A stretch of 64,000 nucleotides of DNA, from contig NZ_CP068760.1 in the NCBI RefSeq assembly GCF_016775705.1, forward strand, positions 1,550,001-1,614,000, read 5' to 3'. Numbering within the stretch: position 1 is the first letter of the stretch; each line of letters begins with the position of its first letter. The notes under the pieces are model-generated. The model saw only the letters and a list, made by a program, of their open reading frames with translations, did no database searches and had not been told where the DNA came from. A program made the translations under genes and the position numbers. Shown piece after piece: positions 7,702 to 17,231 of the stretch. The stretch comes from Chryseobacterium cucumeris. GTDB taxonomy: Bacteria; Bacteroidota; Bacteroidia; Flavobacteriales; Weeksellaceae.

Positions 7702-8439
7702 TTAATAAAAACTATCCTTAAAGGCTTGTGTAGAATTTTTTACTTTTAACTTTTCCAGTATATTCTGACGGTGTCTGTTTACGGTATTGATGCTTATAGA
7801 AAGAAGATCTGCAATTTCTTTGCTTGCATACCCTTCCCCTATAAATTTTAAAACTTCCAGTTCCCTTGGGCTTAAAATATTTCTATAATCAAGCTTATCT
7901 TTTACAACCACCTCCCCTTTTTCGGTATTCACAATCATAAAACCGGAAGCATTAGAGGGAGTCAGAGCCATATTATAAAGGCAAAGAGCCAACCTCAACC
8001 GTCCGTTATCAGGAGAATAAACATAAAACATGCGGTGTTTTACCCATCTGTAGTTCTCATTTTTATCCTTCATTCTTATTTTTGATACAACACTGTATGC
8101 TGCGCGCTGCTCTATCTGCATAGCATCCAGTAATTTAAAGAAACGGAGTTCATGGATGTACTTTTTCAGACGGTCATCGGGATGTATTCTTTTCAGCATC
8201 TCTTCTTCCCAGATGGAGTTTATTTCTGCAGGATTTTCCTCCATCTTAAGTCCAAGTTCATATGCGGCTGCAGATTTATAAATAAAGCTTTTATTCTCCT
8301 GCATATCACTCAGCACACATATTGCACTTTCCATCTGAGAATATGCCAACGCCTGCTGTTTATAGACTCCGATGTCAAGCCTGCATTTTTTCGGGGTGTT
8401 GTCCAGTAATTGATCACTAAGCTGTTTACGGATTTCCAT
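7702..8439 (-). CDS. LuxR-type regulator with PAS-like sensor domain
   Basis: A 245-aa transcription regulator. The C-terminal LuxR/GerE helix-turn-helix (about 180-240) is clear: LSPRELEVLKFIGEGYASKE, then IADLLSISINTVNRHRQNIL. The N-terminal two thirds resemble a PAS fold as found in flavobacterial one-component LuxR regulators, with a segment like RIHPDDRLKKYIHELRFFKLL and a following MKDKNENYRWVKHRMF strand pattern. There is no receiver aspartate, so it is not a response regulator. The gene is read away from the divergent DUF1349 gene, with an 89-bp shared upstream region; they may be co-regulated. The signal sensed is unknown. Confidence 0.85.
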   Translation of the reverse strand: MEIRKQLSDQLLDNTPKKCRLDIGVYKQQALAYSQMESAICVLSDMQENKSFIYKSAAAYELGLKMEENPAEINSIWEEEMLKRIHPDDRLKKYIHELRFFKLLDAMQIEQRAAYSVVSKIRMKDKNENYRWVKHRMFYVYSPDNGRLRLALCLYNMALTPSNASGFMIVNTEKGEVVVKDKLDYRNILSPRELEVLKFIGEGYASKEIADLLSISINTVNRHRQNILEKLKVKNSTQAFKDSFY

Positions 8440-8528
8440 AATGGTTATTTATCAGTATTGACGCAAATAAGGTTTAATAATACTTTTGCTAAAATAATAA
8501 TTTACGCTTAGAACTTATCCCAAAGAGA

Positions 8529-9176
8529 ATGAAGAAAATGATTTTCGGCTTTTGCGCCTTATTCCTGATTCAAAAGTTTTCCGCCCAGAGCCTGGAAAAA
8601 ATGACCTGGTTTAATGAACCTGAAAAATGGGAAATCAAAAACAACAGTCTTTCCATGTTCGTAACCCCACAAAGTGATTACTGGAGGGTTTCACATTATG
8701 GATTTACGGTAGATGACGCTCCTTTCTATTATGCTACCTATGGTGGTGAATTTGAAGCAAAAGTAAAAATAACAGGCAATTATAAAGCAAGATTTGACCA
8801 GATGGGCCTTATGCTGAGAACAGATCAGGAACATTATATCAAAGCCGGAGTAGAATTTGTAGATGGCAAATACAATCTCAGCACTGTAGTAACCCAAAAC
8901 AAAAGTGACTGGAGTGTCATTACATTGGAAAAAACACCTCCTGCCCTATGGATAAAGGCAGTGAGAAGGCTGGATGCTGTGGAAATATTTTATTCTTTTG
9001 ATGATAAAAATTATATCATGATGCGGAATGCTCCTCTTCAGGACAACACTCCTGTAATGGTTGGCTTAATGGCAGCCTGTCCTGACGGAGAAGGATTCAA
9101 TGCTGTTTTTGAAAACTTTAAAGTAAAACATCTGCCAGACCAGCGCAGGCTGAAGTGGCTTGAAACTCACCAATAA
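8529..9176 (+). CDS. Exported DUF1349 (concanavalin-like) protein
   Basis: A 215-aa protein with a signal peptide (about 1-19, cleavage after FSAQ) and a DUF1349 domain, a jelly-roll fold related to concanavalin-like lectins. Segments such as DQMGLMLRTDQEHYIKAGVE and the following WIKAVRRLDAVEIFYS are family hallmarks. The family has been linked to carbohydrate binding, but its biochemical role is not settled. The export signal is unusual for family members that are cytoplasmic. It is single, with a strong terminator at 9215-9243, and is divergent from the LuxR-type regulator. Confidence 0.8.
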   Translation: MKKMIFGFCALFLIQKFSAQSLEKMTWFNEPEKWEIKNNSLSMFVTPQSDYWRVSHYGFTVDDAPFYYATYGGEFEAKVKITGNYKARFDQMGLMLRTDQEHYIKAGVEFVDGKYNLSTVVTQNKSDWSVITLEKTPPALWIKAVRRLDAVEIFYSFDDKNYIMMRNAPLQDNTPVMVGLMAACPDGEGFNAVFENFKVKHLPDQRRLKWLETHQ

Positions 9177-9214
9177 CGATTGAATTACACTTCAATATAC
9201 AGTCAATTTTATTC

Positions 9215-9243
9215 ACCTCCCATCATTTCCGGGAGGTTTTTTG
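9215..9243 (+). terminator. Terminator of the DUF1349 gene
   Basis: ACCTCCC and GGGAGGT form a perfect 7-bp stem with a 9-nt loop, followed by TTTTTG. It begins 39 bp after the stop codon. Confidence 0.85.
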
Positions 9244-9334
9244 TTTAGAAAAGATTATCTTCGAGAAAAAACAAAATAATTACCATGAAAGCCTATACTT
9301 TCTATGTTTTATCTTCAATATTGGAAATTCAATA

Positions 9335-9392
9335 GGGCCGGGCTTTAGCCCGGTCTAAAATAAGACGTTTTCATCTGGCTTCAGCCGAAACT
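9335..9392. repeat. Double-hairpin intergenic repeat-like element
   Basis: Two hairpins in a row: CCGGGCT/AGCCCGG at 9338-9353 (2-nt loop) and GGCT/AGCC at 9377-9386 (2-nt loop), separated by an AT-rich linker. The GGCTttAGCC core resembles dispersed intergenic repeats of flavobacteria that I recall; copy number cannot be checked in this window, where I find no second copy. Confidence 0.5.
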
Positions 9393-9454
9393 TAAATAAC
9401 AGAAGACTACATCTATCATTTATTCAACTCTATATATTCTGAGTGCTGGTAATA

Positions 9455-9489
9455 AAAAGAGACTGTTTACTTTAAGTACAGCCTCTTTT
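9455..9489. terminator. Bidirectional hairpin terminator
   Basis: AAAAGAG-a-CTGT pairs with ACAG-c-CTCTTTT around an 11-nt loop, giving a stem with A-run and T-run flanks on both strands. No intact gene immediately precedes it on either strand, consistent with the remains of a lost gene in this interval. Confidence 0.55.
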
Positions 9490-10099
9490 GTTTTCTTGAG
9501 ATAAAAACCGTTTGTGTTCTTAGAATCATTATTTGGGTAATAAATCTTCTTTAATAGTTATGAGAATATTTTGCAAAAATATGAATATCCATAGGCAACG
9601 GCAAAGTTATCATGTAGAATAAACCTGTATTTTTTGTCAAACTATTACTACAAAAAAACACATAACAAAATATTCAGCCATTAATTAAAAAAATATTAAA
9701 AATTTCCAAACACAACATTATTTACCATTTATAAAATTCTAAAAATAATCACAAATCCAGCATAATACTGAGATCTATAGGCGAGAATTTAAAATAAATC
9801 TTACATTAATTTATCACTTATTATTGAAATACGATAATATTTGTAAAAACCCGGAATGATGTATTGTCTGCAAAACATGATAAAACTTAGAGAAAACAAA
9901 ATATGCAATACTAATTTATCGCCATAATTTCACTATTTTTACACGATCAAAAAATATAAAACACAAAAGACCAGAAAACTTCAATGATAAAAATTTATTC
10001 TCAATCGTTCCTGCCTTTTAAAAAAACTTTGACTTGTACAAATACCATTATTAACCGTCTATTGCATTAGCAGCAGATATAGATAAGTTTTGCACATAT

Positions 10100-13090
10100 A
10101 TGAGAGTTTGGGCATTTATTTTTGCTTGCATCTATCTAAACATTTCCGGACAGCACTATACCTCTATGTGGTACAACATAGACAATGGGCTTCCACAAAG
10201 CAGTGCAAAGGCCATTGTCAAAGACAAATATGGCTTTATCTGGATTTCTACCGAAAACGGGCTGGTGAGGTATGACGGCAGTTCTTTTATTACCTTCAGT
10301 AATTTCAGGGTAAATAATCTGCATTTTGGTGAATTTATAGGAGATCCCTGTCTTGATAGTATAACGGTTCTTAATAATTTTCAGGAAAGTAAAATCATTA
10401 TTAAAAACAGGTTTCCCAAAATCGCAAGGCTCACTGCCCATGATAAAATGACCTATTGCAATGGTACCGATATCCTGCACCGTATTGCCAATAATATCAT
10501 TACATCGGATTTCTATAATGACGTCCAGTATTTTATTCAGCTTAAGAATTCTGTTTATCATTTTACCGAAAAAAATGCCATCATTTATAAGGAAGGAAAC
10601 AAGGAAATAAAGATTACACTGCCTTTTACCAATAAAGACCTGAATTACATTTTTGTACTGAATAACCACCTTTTCATCAATGATCTGAAAAAAAGAAAAA
10701 CCTACTCTATCTACAAGGGAAATCTTTCTGTTTCTGATCAACCAACACTTTTTAACCATCCTGATACGAAAATATACTGGCAGCAGATTACCAATCAGAC
10801 TTTTATTATTAACCACGACAATATTTACCTTTTAGAAGGCAACGAAAAGGATCTCCGTTTAAAATTTCTTGTCAATTTTGAAGAAATCGGAAATCATTCC
10901 TACTGTTCGATGTTCTATGATAAAGCGTTCAACAAATTGTACCTGGGAACGCTTAATAACGGTCTGAATGTTCTTCAGCTTTCCAGTTTCTATGTATCAA
11001 GAAAAAAAGCTGATTTTTCCAGCAATGTATATTTCGCATCTCTTCCTTTCAGCCAAAGCACAATCATTGCTGAGGACGGAACAGAATTCGGAAGAAACGG
11101 AATTGTAAACAGCCACCTTTTCGGAAACAATGACAATTATCTCATGATGTATGACAATTCCGGAAATATTCTGATCAAAAAGAGAAACCATATTGTCAGG
11201 TTTTATAAAAATTCGGGCTATAAAAAGAAGGATTCCACTTTTGTTAAAAAGGGGCTTGAAACATTTATGAAAAGCGGAACTCTTTACGGCACTACTTTCA
11301 CAGATCTTTCGGGCACTCAGCTTCATTTATACAAAAAGGATATATTCAGCCAGCCGGATTACACCTATACTTTTAAAAGTTTTGTCAATATTTTTCATCA
11401 ATATAATGAGAATGAAATTCTGACCGGAAACAGCGACGGCCTTTATTCCATAGCACTGCGAAGCAATACCATAACTCCTTTGATCAAAAATATCCATGTC
11501 AAAAGCATTATCAGGACAAAAGATAATCTGATATGGATTACGACGGAGAAAAGCGGCTTTTATCTTTTTAGAAATCATAAGCTTGTCAAGATGCCAAACG
11601 ACATCAACGATTATCTTCAGTCAGCTCATTATATTCTTGAAGACAAAAAGGGATATTACTGGATTTCTTCAAACAATGGGATGTTTAAAGTTTCCAAAAA
11701 GCAATTGCTGCGCTATGCAGACCATAAAAACACTCCGGTTTTCTATTATCGTTTCACTAAAAAGGATGGTTTTCTGACCAATGAATTTAATGGAAGTTCA
11801 GAACCTAACGCCTATGCTCTTGAGAATGGGGATTTTGTATTCCCTTCAATGGATGGTTTTGTGTTTTTCAATCCGGAAAATATTCAGACGTATTATCCGG
11901 GAAGAAATAACATTTATATAGAAAGGGTAAAAATCGGTAATTCTGAGCCTCAGTATTTCCATCAGATCCTTGATTTGAAAAATGATTACAAAACAGCGGA
12001 TGTCTTTATTGATATTCCTTATTTTTCCAATCCGGAAAACCTTTATATTGAAGCTAAAATATTCGGAAAAGAAAATACCGGATGGGAAAAGATCGCAACA
12101 GGGAAAGAATTAAAATACACCATCAGCAATCTTTCTCCAGGGGATTACACCTTGAGGGTAAGGGTATTGATATCTGCTGACGGGAAATATGAAGAAAAAA
12201 CAGTACGTTTCAAAATTCAGCCTCTTTTTTATCAGACATTGCTGTTCAGAGTGTCTGCCTCCATCATTATCCTTATTATCATCATCGTTATCGTTCAGTT
12301 AACCACAAATTTTCTAAGGATAAAAAATAAAGCTTTAAAACAGATTGTCCATAATAAAAACTCTGAACTGAAGGAAACCTCTCTTCACCTGGAGGTCGTA
12401 AAAAATAACCTTCAGAAAGAAACGGAATACCAGAAAAAACTGGTGGAAACCATCAGCCACGACATTACCACTCCGATCAGATTTATAGCTATGCTTTCCC
12501 AGAAACTTCATGAGTCTGATGATGTGGAACTTCAGAAAAAGTACTTTGACAGTATCTATAAATCATCAGAGCAGCTTTACCAGTTTACGCTGAATCTGAA
12601 AGAGTATACCGAACTTTATAAGGCAGAAAATATTTTTGAAGAAAAGGAATATCCCATCAACAGAATCCTGGAAACCAAGAACAAGCTGTTCTGTGAAATT
12701 GCTAAAGAAAAAGGAACTACGATTACCAATCTTACTGAGGGTGTCATCTATTCCAGGGTAAATGAAAGTATTTTAACAGCCATCATTCATAACCTCCTTG
12801 ATAATGCTGTGAAGAATACCTCCCAGGGAAATATCACCCTTATGATTACCGAAAATCCACAAAAATCCACAATAATAATTAGTGACACAGGAACAGGAAT
12901 GTCTGAAGAACAGATTGCTGTTTATATGAACCTGTTCAGAAATCCTAAACTGGAAACTCCCAGCTTTAAAGGAAAAGGATTGGGTCTGCATATGGTTATC
13001 CATCTGGTAAAAAAGATCAATGCTGAAATGAATTTCAGGCAAAACCATCCTAAGGGAACTGTTGTGGAAGTAACGCTCAAAAAAAACTAA
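10100..13090 (+). CDS. Sensor histidine kinase with periplasmic beta-propeller
   Basis: A 996-aa inner-membrane sensor kinase. A signal peptide (about 1-18) is followed by a two-component-regulator propeller (about 25-600; repeats such as KDKYGFIWISTENGLVRYDG and EDKKGYYWISSNNGMF), a Y_Y_Y domain (about 640-705), one membrane helix (about 718-738), a coiled coil and a kinase core. The core has the phospho-acceptor ETISHDITTP (His near 789), the N-box NLLDNAVKN, SDTGTGMS and GKGLGLH. The sensor half resembles hybrid two-component systems of Bacteroidota, but here the receiver and DNA-binding parts are on a separate protein encoded 5 bp downstream. The ligand is unknown; polysaccharide sensing is common in this class but no degradation genes are nearby. 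Confidence 0.93.
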   Translation: MRVWAFIFACIYLNISGQHYTSMWYNIDNGLPQSSAKAIVKDKYGFIWISTENGLVRYDGSSFITFSNFRVNNLHFGEFIGDPCLDSITVLNNFQESKIIIKNRFPKIARLTAHDKMTYCNGTDILHRIANNIITSDFYNDVQYFIQLKNSVYHFTEKNAIIYKEGNKEIKITLPFTNKDLNYIFVLNNHLFINDLKKRKTYSIYKGNLSVSDQPTLFNHPDTKIYWQQITNQTFIINHDNIYLLEGNEKDLRLKFLVNFEEIGNHSYCSMFYDKAFNKLYLGTLNNGLNVLQLSSFYVSRKKADFSSNVYFASLPFSQSTIIAEDGTEFGRNGIVNSHLFGNNDNYLMMYDNSGNILIKKRNHIVRFYKNSGYKKKDSTFVKKGLETFMKSGTLYGTTFTDLSGTQLHLYKKDIFSQPDYTYTFKSFVNIFHQYNENEILTGNSDGLYSIALRSNTITPLIKNIHVKSIIRTKDNLIWITTEKSGFYLFRNHKLVKMPNDINDYLQSAHYILEDKKGYYWISSNNGMFKVSKKQLLRYADHKNTPVFYYRFTKKDGFLTNEFNGSSEPNAYALENGDFVFPSMDGFVFFNPENIQTYYPGRNNIYIERVKIGNSEPQYFHQILDLKNDYKTADVFIDIPYFSNPENLYIEAKIFGKENTGWEKIATGKELKYTISNLSPGDYTLRVRVLISADGKYEEKTVRFKIQPLFYQTLLFRVSASIIILIIIIVIVQLTTNFLRIKNKALKQIVHNKNSELKETSLHLEVVKNNLQKETEYQKKLVETISHDITTPIRFIAMLSQKLHESDDVELQKKYFDSIYKSSEQLYQFTLNLKEYTELYKAENIFEEKEYPINRILETKNKLFCEIAKEKGTTITNLTEGVIYSRVNESILTAIIHNLLDNAVKNTSQGNITLMITENPQKSTIIISDTGTGMSEEQIAVYMNLFRNPKLETPSFKGKGLGLHMVIHLVKKINAEMNFRQNHPKGTVVEVTLKKN

Positions 13091-13095
13091 TCTTT

Positions 13096-13707
13096 ATGAA
13101 TGAAAAAATTTTAATTGCTGATGATCATTATGTAGTAAGGGCAGGAACCTGTTTGGTTCTTGAAACTGCTTATCCGGGTCTGAATATAGATTTTGCTGAA
13201 AATTATGACCAGGTGAAAAAGAAACTTGAAGATCAGCGGTATGACCTTATTATTTTAGACATTGATATGCCGGGAACCCAATATAAAAAAATGGTTCCAG
13301 AGCTTAAAGATATACAGAATGACCTTAAAATTCTCATATTCTCAGGATATGATAAAGATGTAGCCATCCAATATATCAGGGAAGGGGCTGAAGGCTATCT
13401 GAATAAACAAAGCAGTGAAGAGGAAATTAAAAATGCGGTGAAAACGGTCATTGAAAAGGGATATTTCTACCCCGCAGAGCTGATTGGTCTTATTATTCAA
13501 AACAAAAGAAATAATCCCGTAGAGAAGTTATCATCCAGGGAATACGAAATTTTTAAACTTCTGGCGGACGGCAACGGTAATCTGGAAATTGCCAACAGGC
13601 TCAATATTCAGATGTCTACAGTAAGTACGTATAAAAAAAGAATCTTTCAAAAGCTTAATGTCGGAAATATTGCAGAGCTGATTAAAGTCTATGAAATGAT
13701 GCATTAA
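13096..13707 (+). CDS. NarL/LuxR-type response regulator
   Basis: A 203-aa response regulator, the partner of the propeller kinase just upstream (5-bp gap). The receiver domain (about 1-120) has the acidic pair at D9-D10, the phosphorylated aspartate D55 in LIILDIDMPG and a lysine in the expected switch position (YLNKQSSEEE). The C-terminal LuxR-type helix-turn-helix (about 138-200) reads SSREYEIFKLLADGNGNLEI, then VSTYKKRIFQKLNVGN. It should be a DNA-binding output of the kinase. Target genes are not evident; the neighbouring exported protein at 13840 is convergent. Confidence 0.93.
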   Translation: MNEKILIADDHYVVRAGTCLVLETAYPGLNIDFAENYDQVKKKLEDQRYDLIILDIDMPGTQYKKMVPELKDIQNDLKILIFSGYDKDVAIQYIREGAEGYLNKQSSEEEIKNAVKTVIEKGYFYPAELIGLIIQNKRNNPVEKLSSREYEIFKLLADGNGNLEIANRLNIQMSTVSTYKKRIFQKLNVGNIAELIKVYEMMH

Positions 13708-13712
13708 GAAAA

Positions 13713-13743
13713 CGGGGCCGGAATTTAAAGTATTCCTGCCCCG
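13713..13743 (-). terminator. Hairpin terminator between convergent genes
   Basis: CGGGGC-c-GGAAT pairs with ATTCC-t-GCCCCG around a 7-nt loop. On the minus strand TTTTC follows, so it best suits the exported-protein gene at 13840; it also lies 6 bp after the response regulator on the plus strand. A perfect palindrome AAATCTCATGAGATTT follows at about 13752-13767. Confidence 0.55.
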
Positions 13744-13839
13744 AAAAAACACAAATCTCATGAGATTTTAATAGCTAACCCATTGATTTTTTATGCGTTA
13801 TTTTTTATCATTGTATTTTTAGAATCATCTGTCGGTGTA

Positions 13840-14685
13840 CTAGTACAGTCTCTGTACCGAGAGAAATAACTCCCTTGTATTATCAGAAGTATTGGAATCT
13901 GTGGTTGTAGCATCGCTGCTTCCTGTTGTAGATTTATTATCTACACGGAATGCATAATACACTCTGTACCATCTTGGCTCCGGTTCCTGTACGGTAATAT
14001 CAAATGTTACCGTCTCATTATGGGTCTGGGTAAGATAAACACCATCATCAAATTGTCTGTAAGCTCCCGGTGATAATTTAATATTTCCATTATCAGAATC
14101 ACCGGTATGGGTAGACATTTCCGAAACCCAGATTTTCACATCTGAAGTTCCTACATTGTAAAGTCTCGGATTAAAAGTGGTAGCCGCTCCCGTACCTGCT
14201 GAACTGCTGTTAAACTGGGCATCAAGTCTCAGGAAACCTCCCAAAACCGGAAGATCGGTAAGATAAGTACTGGCCAATGTACTGGCTCCTGAAGTACCTG
14301 CAGGAATGCTCCCGTGATAATAGATTAAATCTCCAATGGGAATATCATTATCCTGTCCTCCAAAAGCAAATTTCCAGGTAGTTCCGTTGAACATATAATA
14401 GCCGGCTTTATCTACTTTTGCAGTTTTTACAGAAGGAATAGTTACCGCCTGGGTTACATAGACCAAAGCTCCGGTCTGAGCTGCCAGATAAACATTATCT
14501 TTAGCTCTTAACTGGTCTCCTGTCATTCGGGGAGCCATCACTCCATCAGCAGCAGTAGCCACGTCCGGTTTTCCTTCTACATGTAATGTTACTTTAGGAG
14601 AATCTGTATTGATCCCAACCTGGGAAAATGCCGCAATTGAAAAACACATCATAATGCTGGCAAGAGGTAATTTTATTTTTTTCAT
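13840..14685 (-). CDS. Exported protein of unknown function
   Basis: A 281-aa protein with a signal peptide (about 1-21, ending SIAAFS) followed by QVGINTDSPKVTLHVEG, a start shared by many exported proteins of Chryseobacterium and relatives, some of which resemble tail-fibre or adhesin-like surface proteins. The rest is rich in Gly, Ser, Thr and beta-strand patterns, with no catalytic motif I recognise. There is no C-terminal sorting domain. It stands alone between the convergent response regulator and the divergent membrane-bound AraC gene, which share no obvious operon with it. A surface or matrix role is plausible but inferred. Confidence 0.7.
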   Translation of the reverse strand: MKKIKLPLASIMMCFSIAAFSQVGINTDSPKVTLHVEGKPDVATAADGVMAPRMTGDQLRAKDNVYLAAQTGALVYVTQAVTIPSVKTAKVDKAGYYMFNGTTWKFAFGGQDNDIPIGDLIYYHGSIPAGTSGASTLASTYLTDLPVLGGFLRLDAQFNSSSAGTGAATTFNPRLYNVGTSDVKIWVSEMSTHTGDSDNGNIKLSPGAYRQFDDGVYLTQTHNETVTFDITVQEPEPRWYRVYYAFRVDNKSTTGSSDATTTDSNTSDNTRELFLSVQRLY

Positions 14686-14957
14686 TTTAGTATATTTGTT
14701 TAAAAATTATTTGATTTATTTAAAAATTGAATAAATCGTTTAGGGGTTAATTGAAAGATCATCAATCAGCCTTTGTTGAGCTAGCTGATGCAAAGTTATC
14801 CGCGCTGATAAATCAAATCCATCAATAATCAATGAAAAACAGGAAACAGCTCATAAAACACAAATTTCTAATAACCAGAAAGTTAAACCAGTCATTTTCT
14901 GAAATCTGACTGTTAAGAGAAAATATTGGAATGATTTAAAATTACCTTCTGCCACAA

Positions 14958-15914
14958 ATGACCACCGAAAAAGACATAAAAATTGAACAGTACAAAAGAC
15001 AACTGGTGTATTATTATAATATTCTGATGTCTGTTATTCTTGCCCTATTTGGTTTAATATTTACTTTTATTATTCCCGATAAAATAATGGCCTGGTATCT
15101 TTTCGGAGGACTTTTTTTAATGGTCTATACGTATCTGATTGTACGCAAAACCTACTCGGTGAATGTCATGGTACATTCCTACATCATTATTGCGACGCTT
15201 TATAATTTTTACATTATGCTGGCTTTCTGGAACAATTCTATAGCGAGTTTTGTCTGGCTTATTCCGATTCCGCTGGCAGCCTATGTTTTCTTTCAAAGAA
15301 AATATGTTTTTATTTACAGCATATATGTTTTGCTGAATATTATAGCGGGATACCTTATTTCTAAATCTTTCAGCTTTAAATTCCCGATACACCAACCAGA
15401 AGATGTGAGAATTACCGATACCATCCTTATGATTTCCAATGTAGCAGTCATTGCACTCCTGCTCTATTTTAAGGATAAAATAAAACGGGTTGAAATTTAC
15501 CACGAAATTGAGGAGAAAGCCCAGAGTACAGCAATACAGCCGGTTCCTACAGCAGACAAAGCTCCTTTTGCGGATGAACTGTTTGACAAAATTGAATCTG
15601 TGATGAGAGAAAAACAGCTGTATAAAGATGTTAATTTCAATATTTCAAAGCTTTCCACAGAAATGGAAATCAACAGTAGTTATATCTCAAAATCAATTCG
15701 TGCAAAAGGATATCCCAACTTCAATAATTACCTGAATATGCACAGGATTGAATGTGTAAAAAAACTGCTTAATGAAAATGACCTTGAAAAGGTAACCCTC
15801 ATGTATATCTATACTGAGGCCGGATTCTCTAACCAGTCTACCTTCAACAGGGTTTTCAAGCAGATGGAAAATATTACCCCTTCCGAGTATATCAGCAGCC
15901 TTCAGCTTCATTGA
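14958..15914 (+). CDS. Membrane-anchored AraC-family regulator
   Basis: A 318-aa regulator whose first 180 residues are hydrophobic, with about six predicted membrane helices (for example YNILMSVILALFGLIFTFII and ITDTILMISNVAVIALLLYF). A linker (about 185-215) leads to an AraC DNA-binding domain (about 215-315): LSTEMEINSSYISKSIRAKG and FSNQSTFNRVFKQMENITPS. The layout implies sensing at or in the inner membrane with the DNA-binding domain in the cytoplasm, without a kinase. Such proteins are frequent in flavobacteria and poorly characterised. It is divergent from the exported protein at 13840 and 114 bp upstream of an MFS exporter gene on the same strand, a reasonable candidate target. Confidence 0.87.
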   Translation: MTTEKDIKIEQYKRQLVYYYNILMSVILALFGLIFTFIIPDKIMAWYLFGGLFLMVYTYLIVRKTYSVNVMVHSYIIIATLYNFYIMLAFWNNSIASFVWLIPIPLAAYVFFQRKYVFIYSIYVLLNIIAGYLISKSFSFKFPIHQPEDVRITDTILMISNVAVIALLLYFKDKIKRVEIYHEIEEKAQSTAIQPVPTADKAPFADELFDKIESVMREKQLYKDVNFNISKLSTEMEINSSYISKSIRAKGYPNFNNYLNMHRIECVKKLLNENDLEKVTLMYIYTEAGFSNQSTFNRVFKQMENITPSEYISSLQLH

Positions 15915-16028
15915 TTTGTATCACCAATCCACATCATTGAGATAATAATTTTTAAGTTCGGAAAATAATCAGGAAATTTACAAGACAAATTTTCTGTAAA
16001 ACCATTGCATTGTAATTGCAAAAAAATC

Positions 16029-17231
16029 ATGAATTCATCTGAAAAAGCCATTCAGGGAAGCTTACGTTTCCGATATATAAAACTTTGTATTTTTTTTTCA
16101 GGACTTTCGGTTTTTGCACAACTTTATCTTTTCCAGCCGATGCTGCCTATGGCTGCGGAACAGTTTGGGGTATCCGTAGGTGATACTTCCCTGCTGGTAT
16201 CTTCATCCACGATAGGTATGGCATTAGGCTTATTATTTTTTGCCTTTAAAGCTGACAGTTATTCCAGAAAAAGCCTCATTGTTTTTTCTTTGATTTCTTC
16301 TGCGAGCCTTACTGTTATTTCTACCTGGATACCCGATTTAACACTCCTGATTGCCGTTGGAGTATTGAAAGGTTTTGTTGTTTCCGGGGTTTCTGCAGTT
16401 GCTCTGGCCTATCTTACGGAAGAAGTGGATGCTCTGGCAGTACCAGCAGCCATCAGTATGTATCTCAGCGGTAATACCATTGGAGGAATGAGCGGAAGAA
16501 TAATGGCTACTTTGTTTGCGGGGGAATTCGGATGGCGTAATGCCGTTCTTCTGATTGGCATAGAAAGTTTAATCCTAGGCGCTGTATTCTGGAAACTGTT
16601 TCCGGAATCAAAGTTCTTCAATCCACAGAAAACAGACTATCATCTTAAGGTAAAACAGATGAAATTTTTCCTTACCAACCCTTATATGCTTCGGTTATAC
16701 TGTACAGCAGCATTGCTGATGGGAGTTTTCGTGAGTGTTTATAATTACCTGACATTCAGACTGGAAGCAAAACCTTTTTCGTTAAGCCATTTTATTATAG
16801 CCTTTATCTTTCTGATGTATATTTTTGGAGTCTTCGGAACGATGATCGTAGGCCGTCTTTCCAGAAGGTTTCCGATGAATAGTATCCTGAAAGCTTCTAT
16901 CCTGTGCATGCTTACCGGAGCTGCCCTTCTATTATCTGAAAATATTTATATCCTTATTTTCGGGCTCGGGCTTTTCACCCTTTCATTTTTCGCTGCTCAT
17001 ACTATGGCCAGCCAGATGACTGCATTGTATGCAAGGCGGGGAAAATCTTCAGCCACTTCTATTTACTGGCTTTTTTATTATTTTGGTTCAAGTATTCTGG
17101 GAAGCGGTACCGGTTATCTGCTTCATGCCTTTTCATGGAATGTTTTCATAGCAGTTCTTATGATAAGTGTTATAACCGCTCTTCTTCTTACCACTTTTAA
17201 TACCAATCCAAAAGCGGGAATAAAAAACTAA
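16029..17231 (+). CDS. MFS transporter, drug/sugar efflux type
   Basis: A 400-aa major facilitator transporter with about twelve membrane helices. The motif-A region between helices 2 and 3 is FAFKADSYSRKSLIV, and the pattern FQPMLPMAAEQFGVSVGDTS after the first helix is typical of YnfM-type exporters. It should be an inner-membrane proton-driven exporter; the substrate cannot be read. I take the ATG at 16029 (MNSSEKAI) rather than the in-frame ATG at 16005, since the extra MHCNCKKI adds nothing and the family start fits the later codon; the choice is uncertain. It follows the membrane-bound AraC gene at 114 bp and is probably transcribed from its own promoter. Confidence 0.87.
   Translation: MNSSEKAIQGSLRFRYIKLCIFFSGLSVFAQLYLFQPMLPMAAEQFGVSVGDTSLLVSSSTIGMALGLLFFAFKADSYSRKSLIVFSLISSASLTVISTWIPDLTLLIAVGVLKGFVVSGVSAVALAYLTEEVDALAVPAAISMYLSGNTIGGMSGRIMATLFAGEFGWRNAVLLIGIESLILGAVFWKLFPESKFFNPQKTDYHLKVKQMKFFLTNPYMLRLYCTAALLMGVFVSVYNYLTFRLEAKPFSLSHFIIAFIFLMYIFGVFGTMIVGRLSRRFPMNSILKASILCMLTGAALLLSENIYILIFGLGLFTLSFFAAHTMASQMTALYARRGKSSATSIYWLFYYFGSSILGSGTGYLLHAFSWNVFIAVLMISVITALLLTTFNTNPKAGIKN

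Larger units (their letters stand above)
9177..10099. other. Long intergenic region with terminators, a repeat and a gene remnant
   Basis: About 920 bp without an intact gene. It contains the DUF1349 terminator (9215-9243), a 16-codon frame at 9285-9335 (MKAYTFYVLSSILEIQ) whose stop codon coincides with the start of a hairpin repeat (9335-9392), and a bidirectional hairpin terminator at 9455-9489. The remaining 600 bp are AT-rich and presumably include the promoter of the propeller kinase; I find no clear -33/-7 pair there. Confidence 0.5.

Noticed and set aside
10136..10816. Long minus-strand frame of 226 codons inside the kinase gene
   Set aside because: Antisense shadow of a well-supported coding sequence; no start context or homology pattern.
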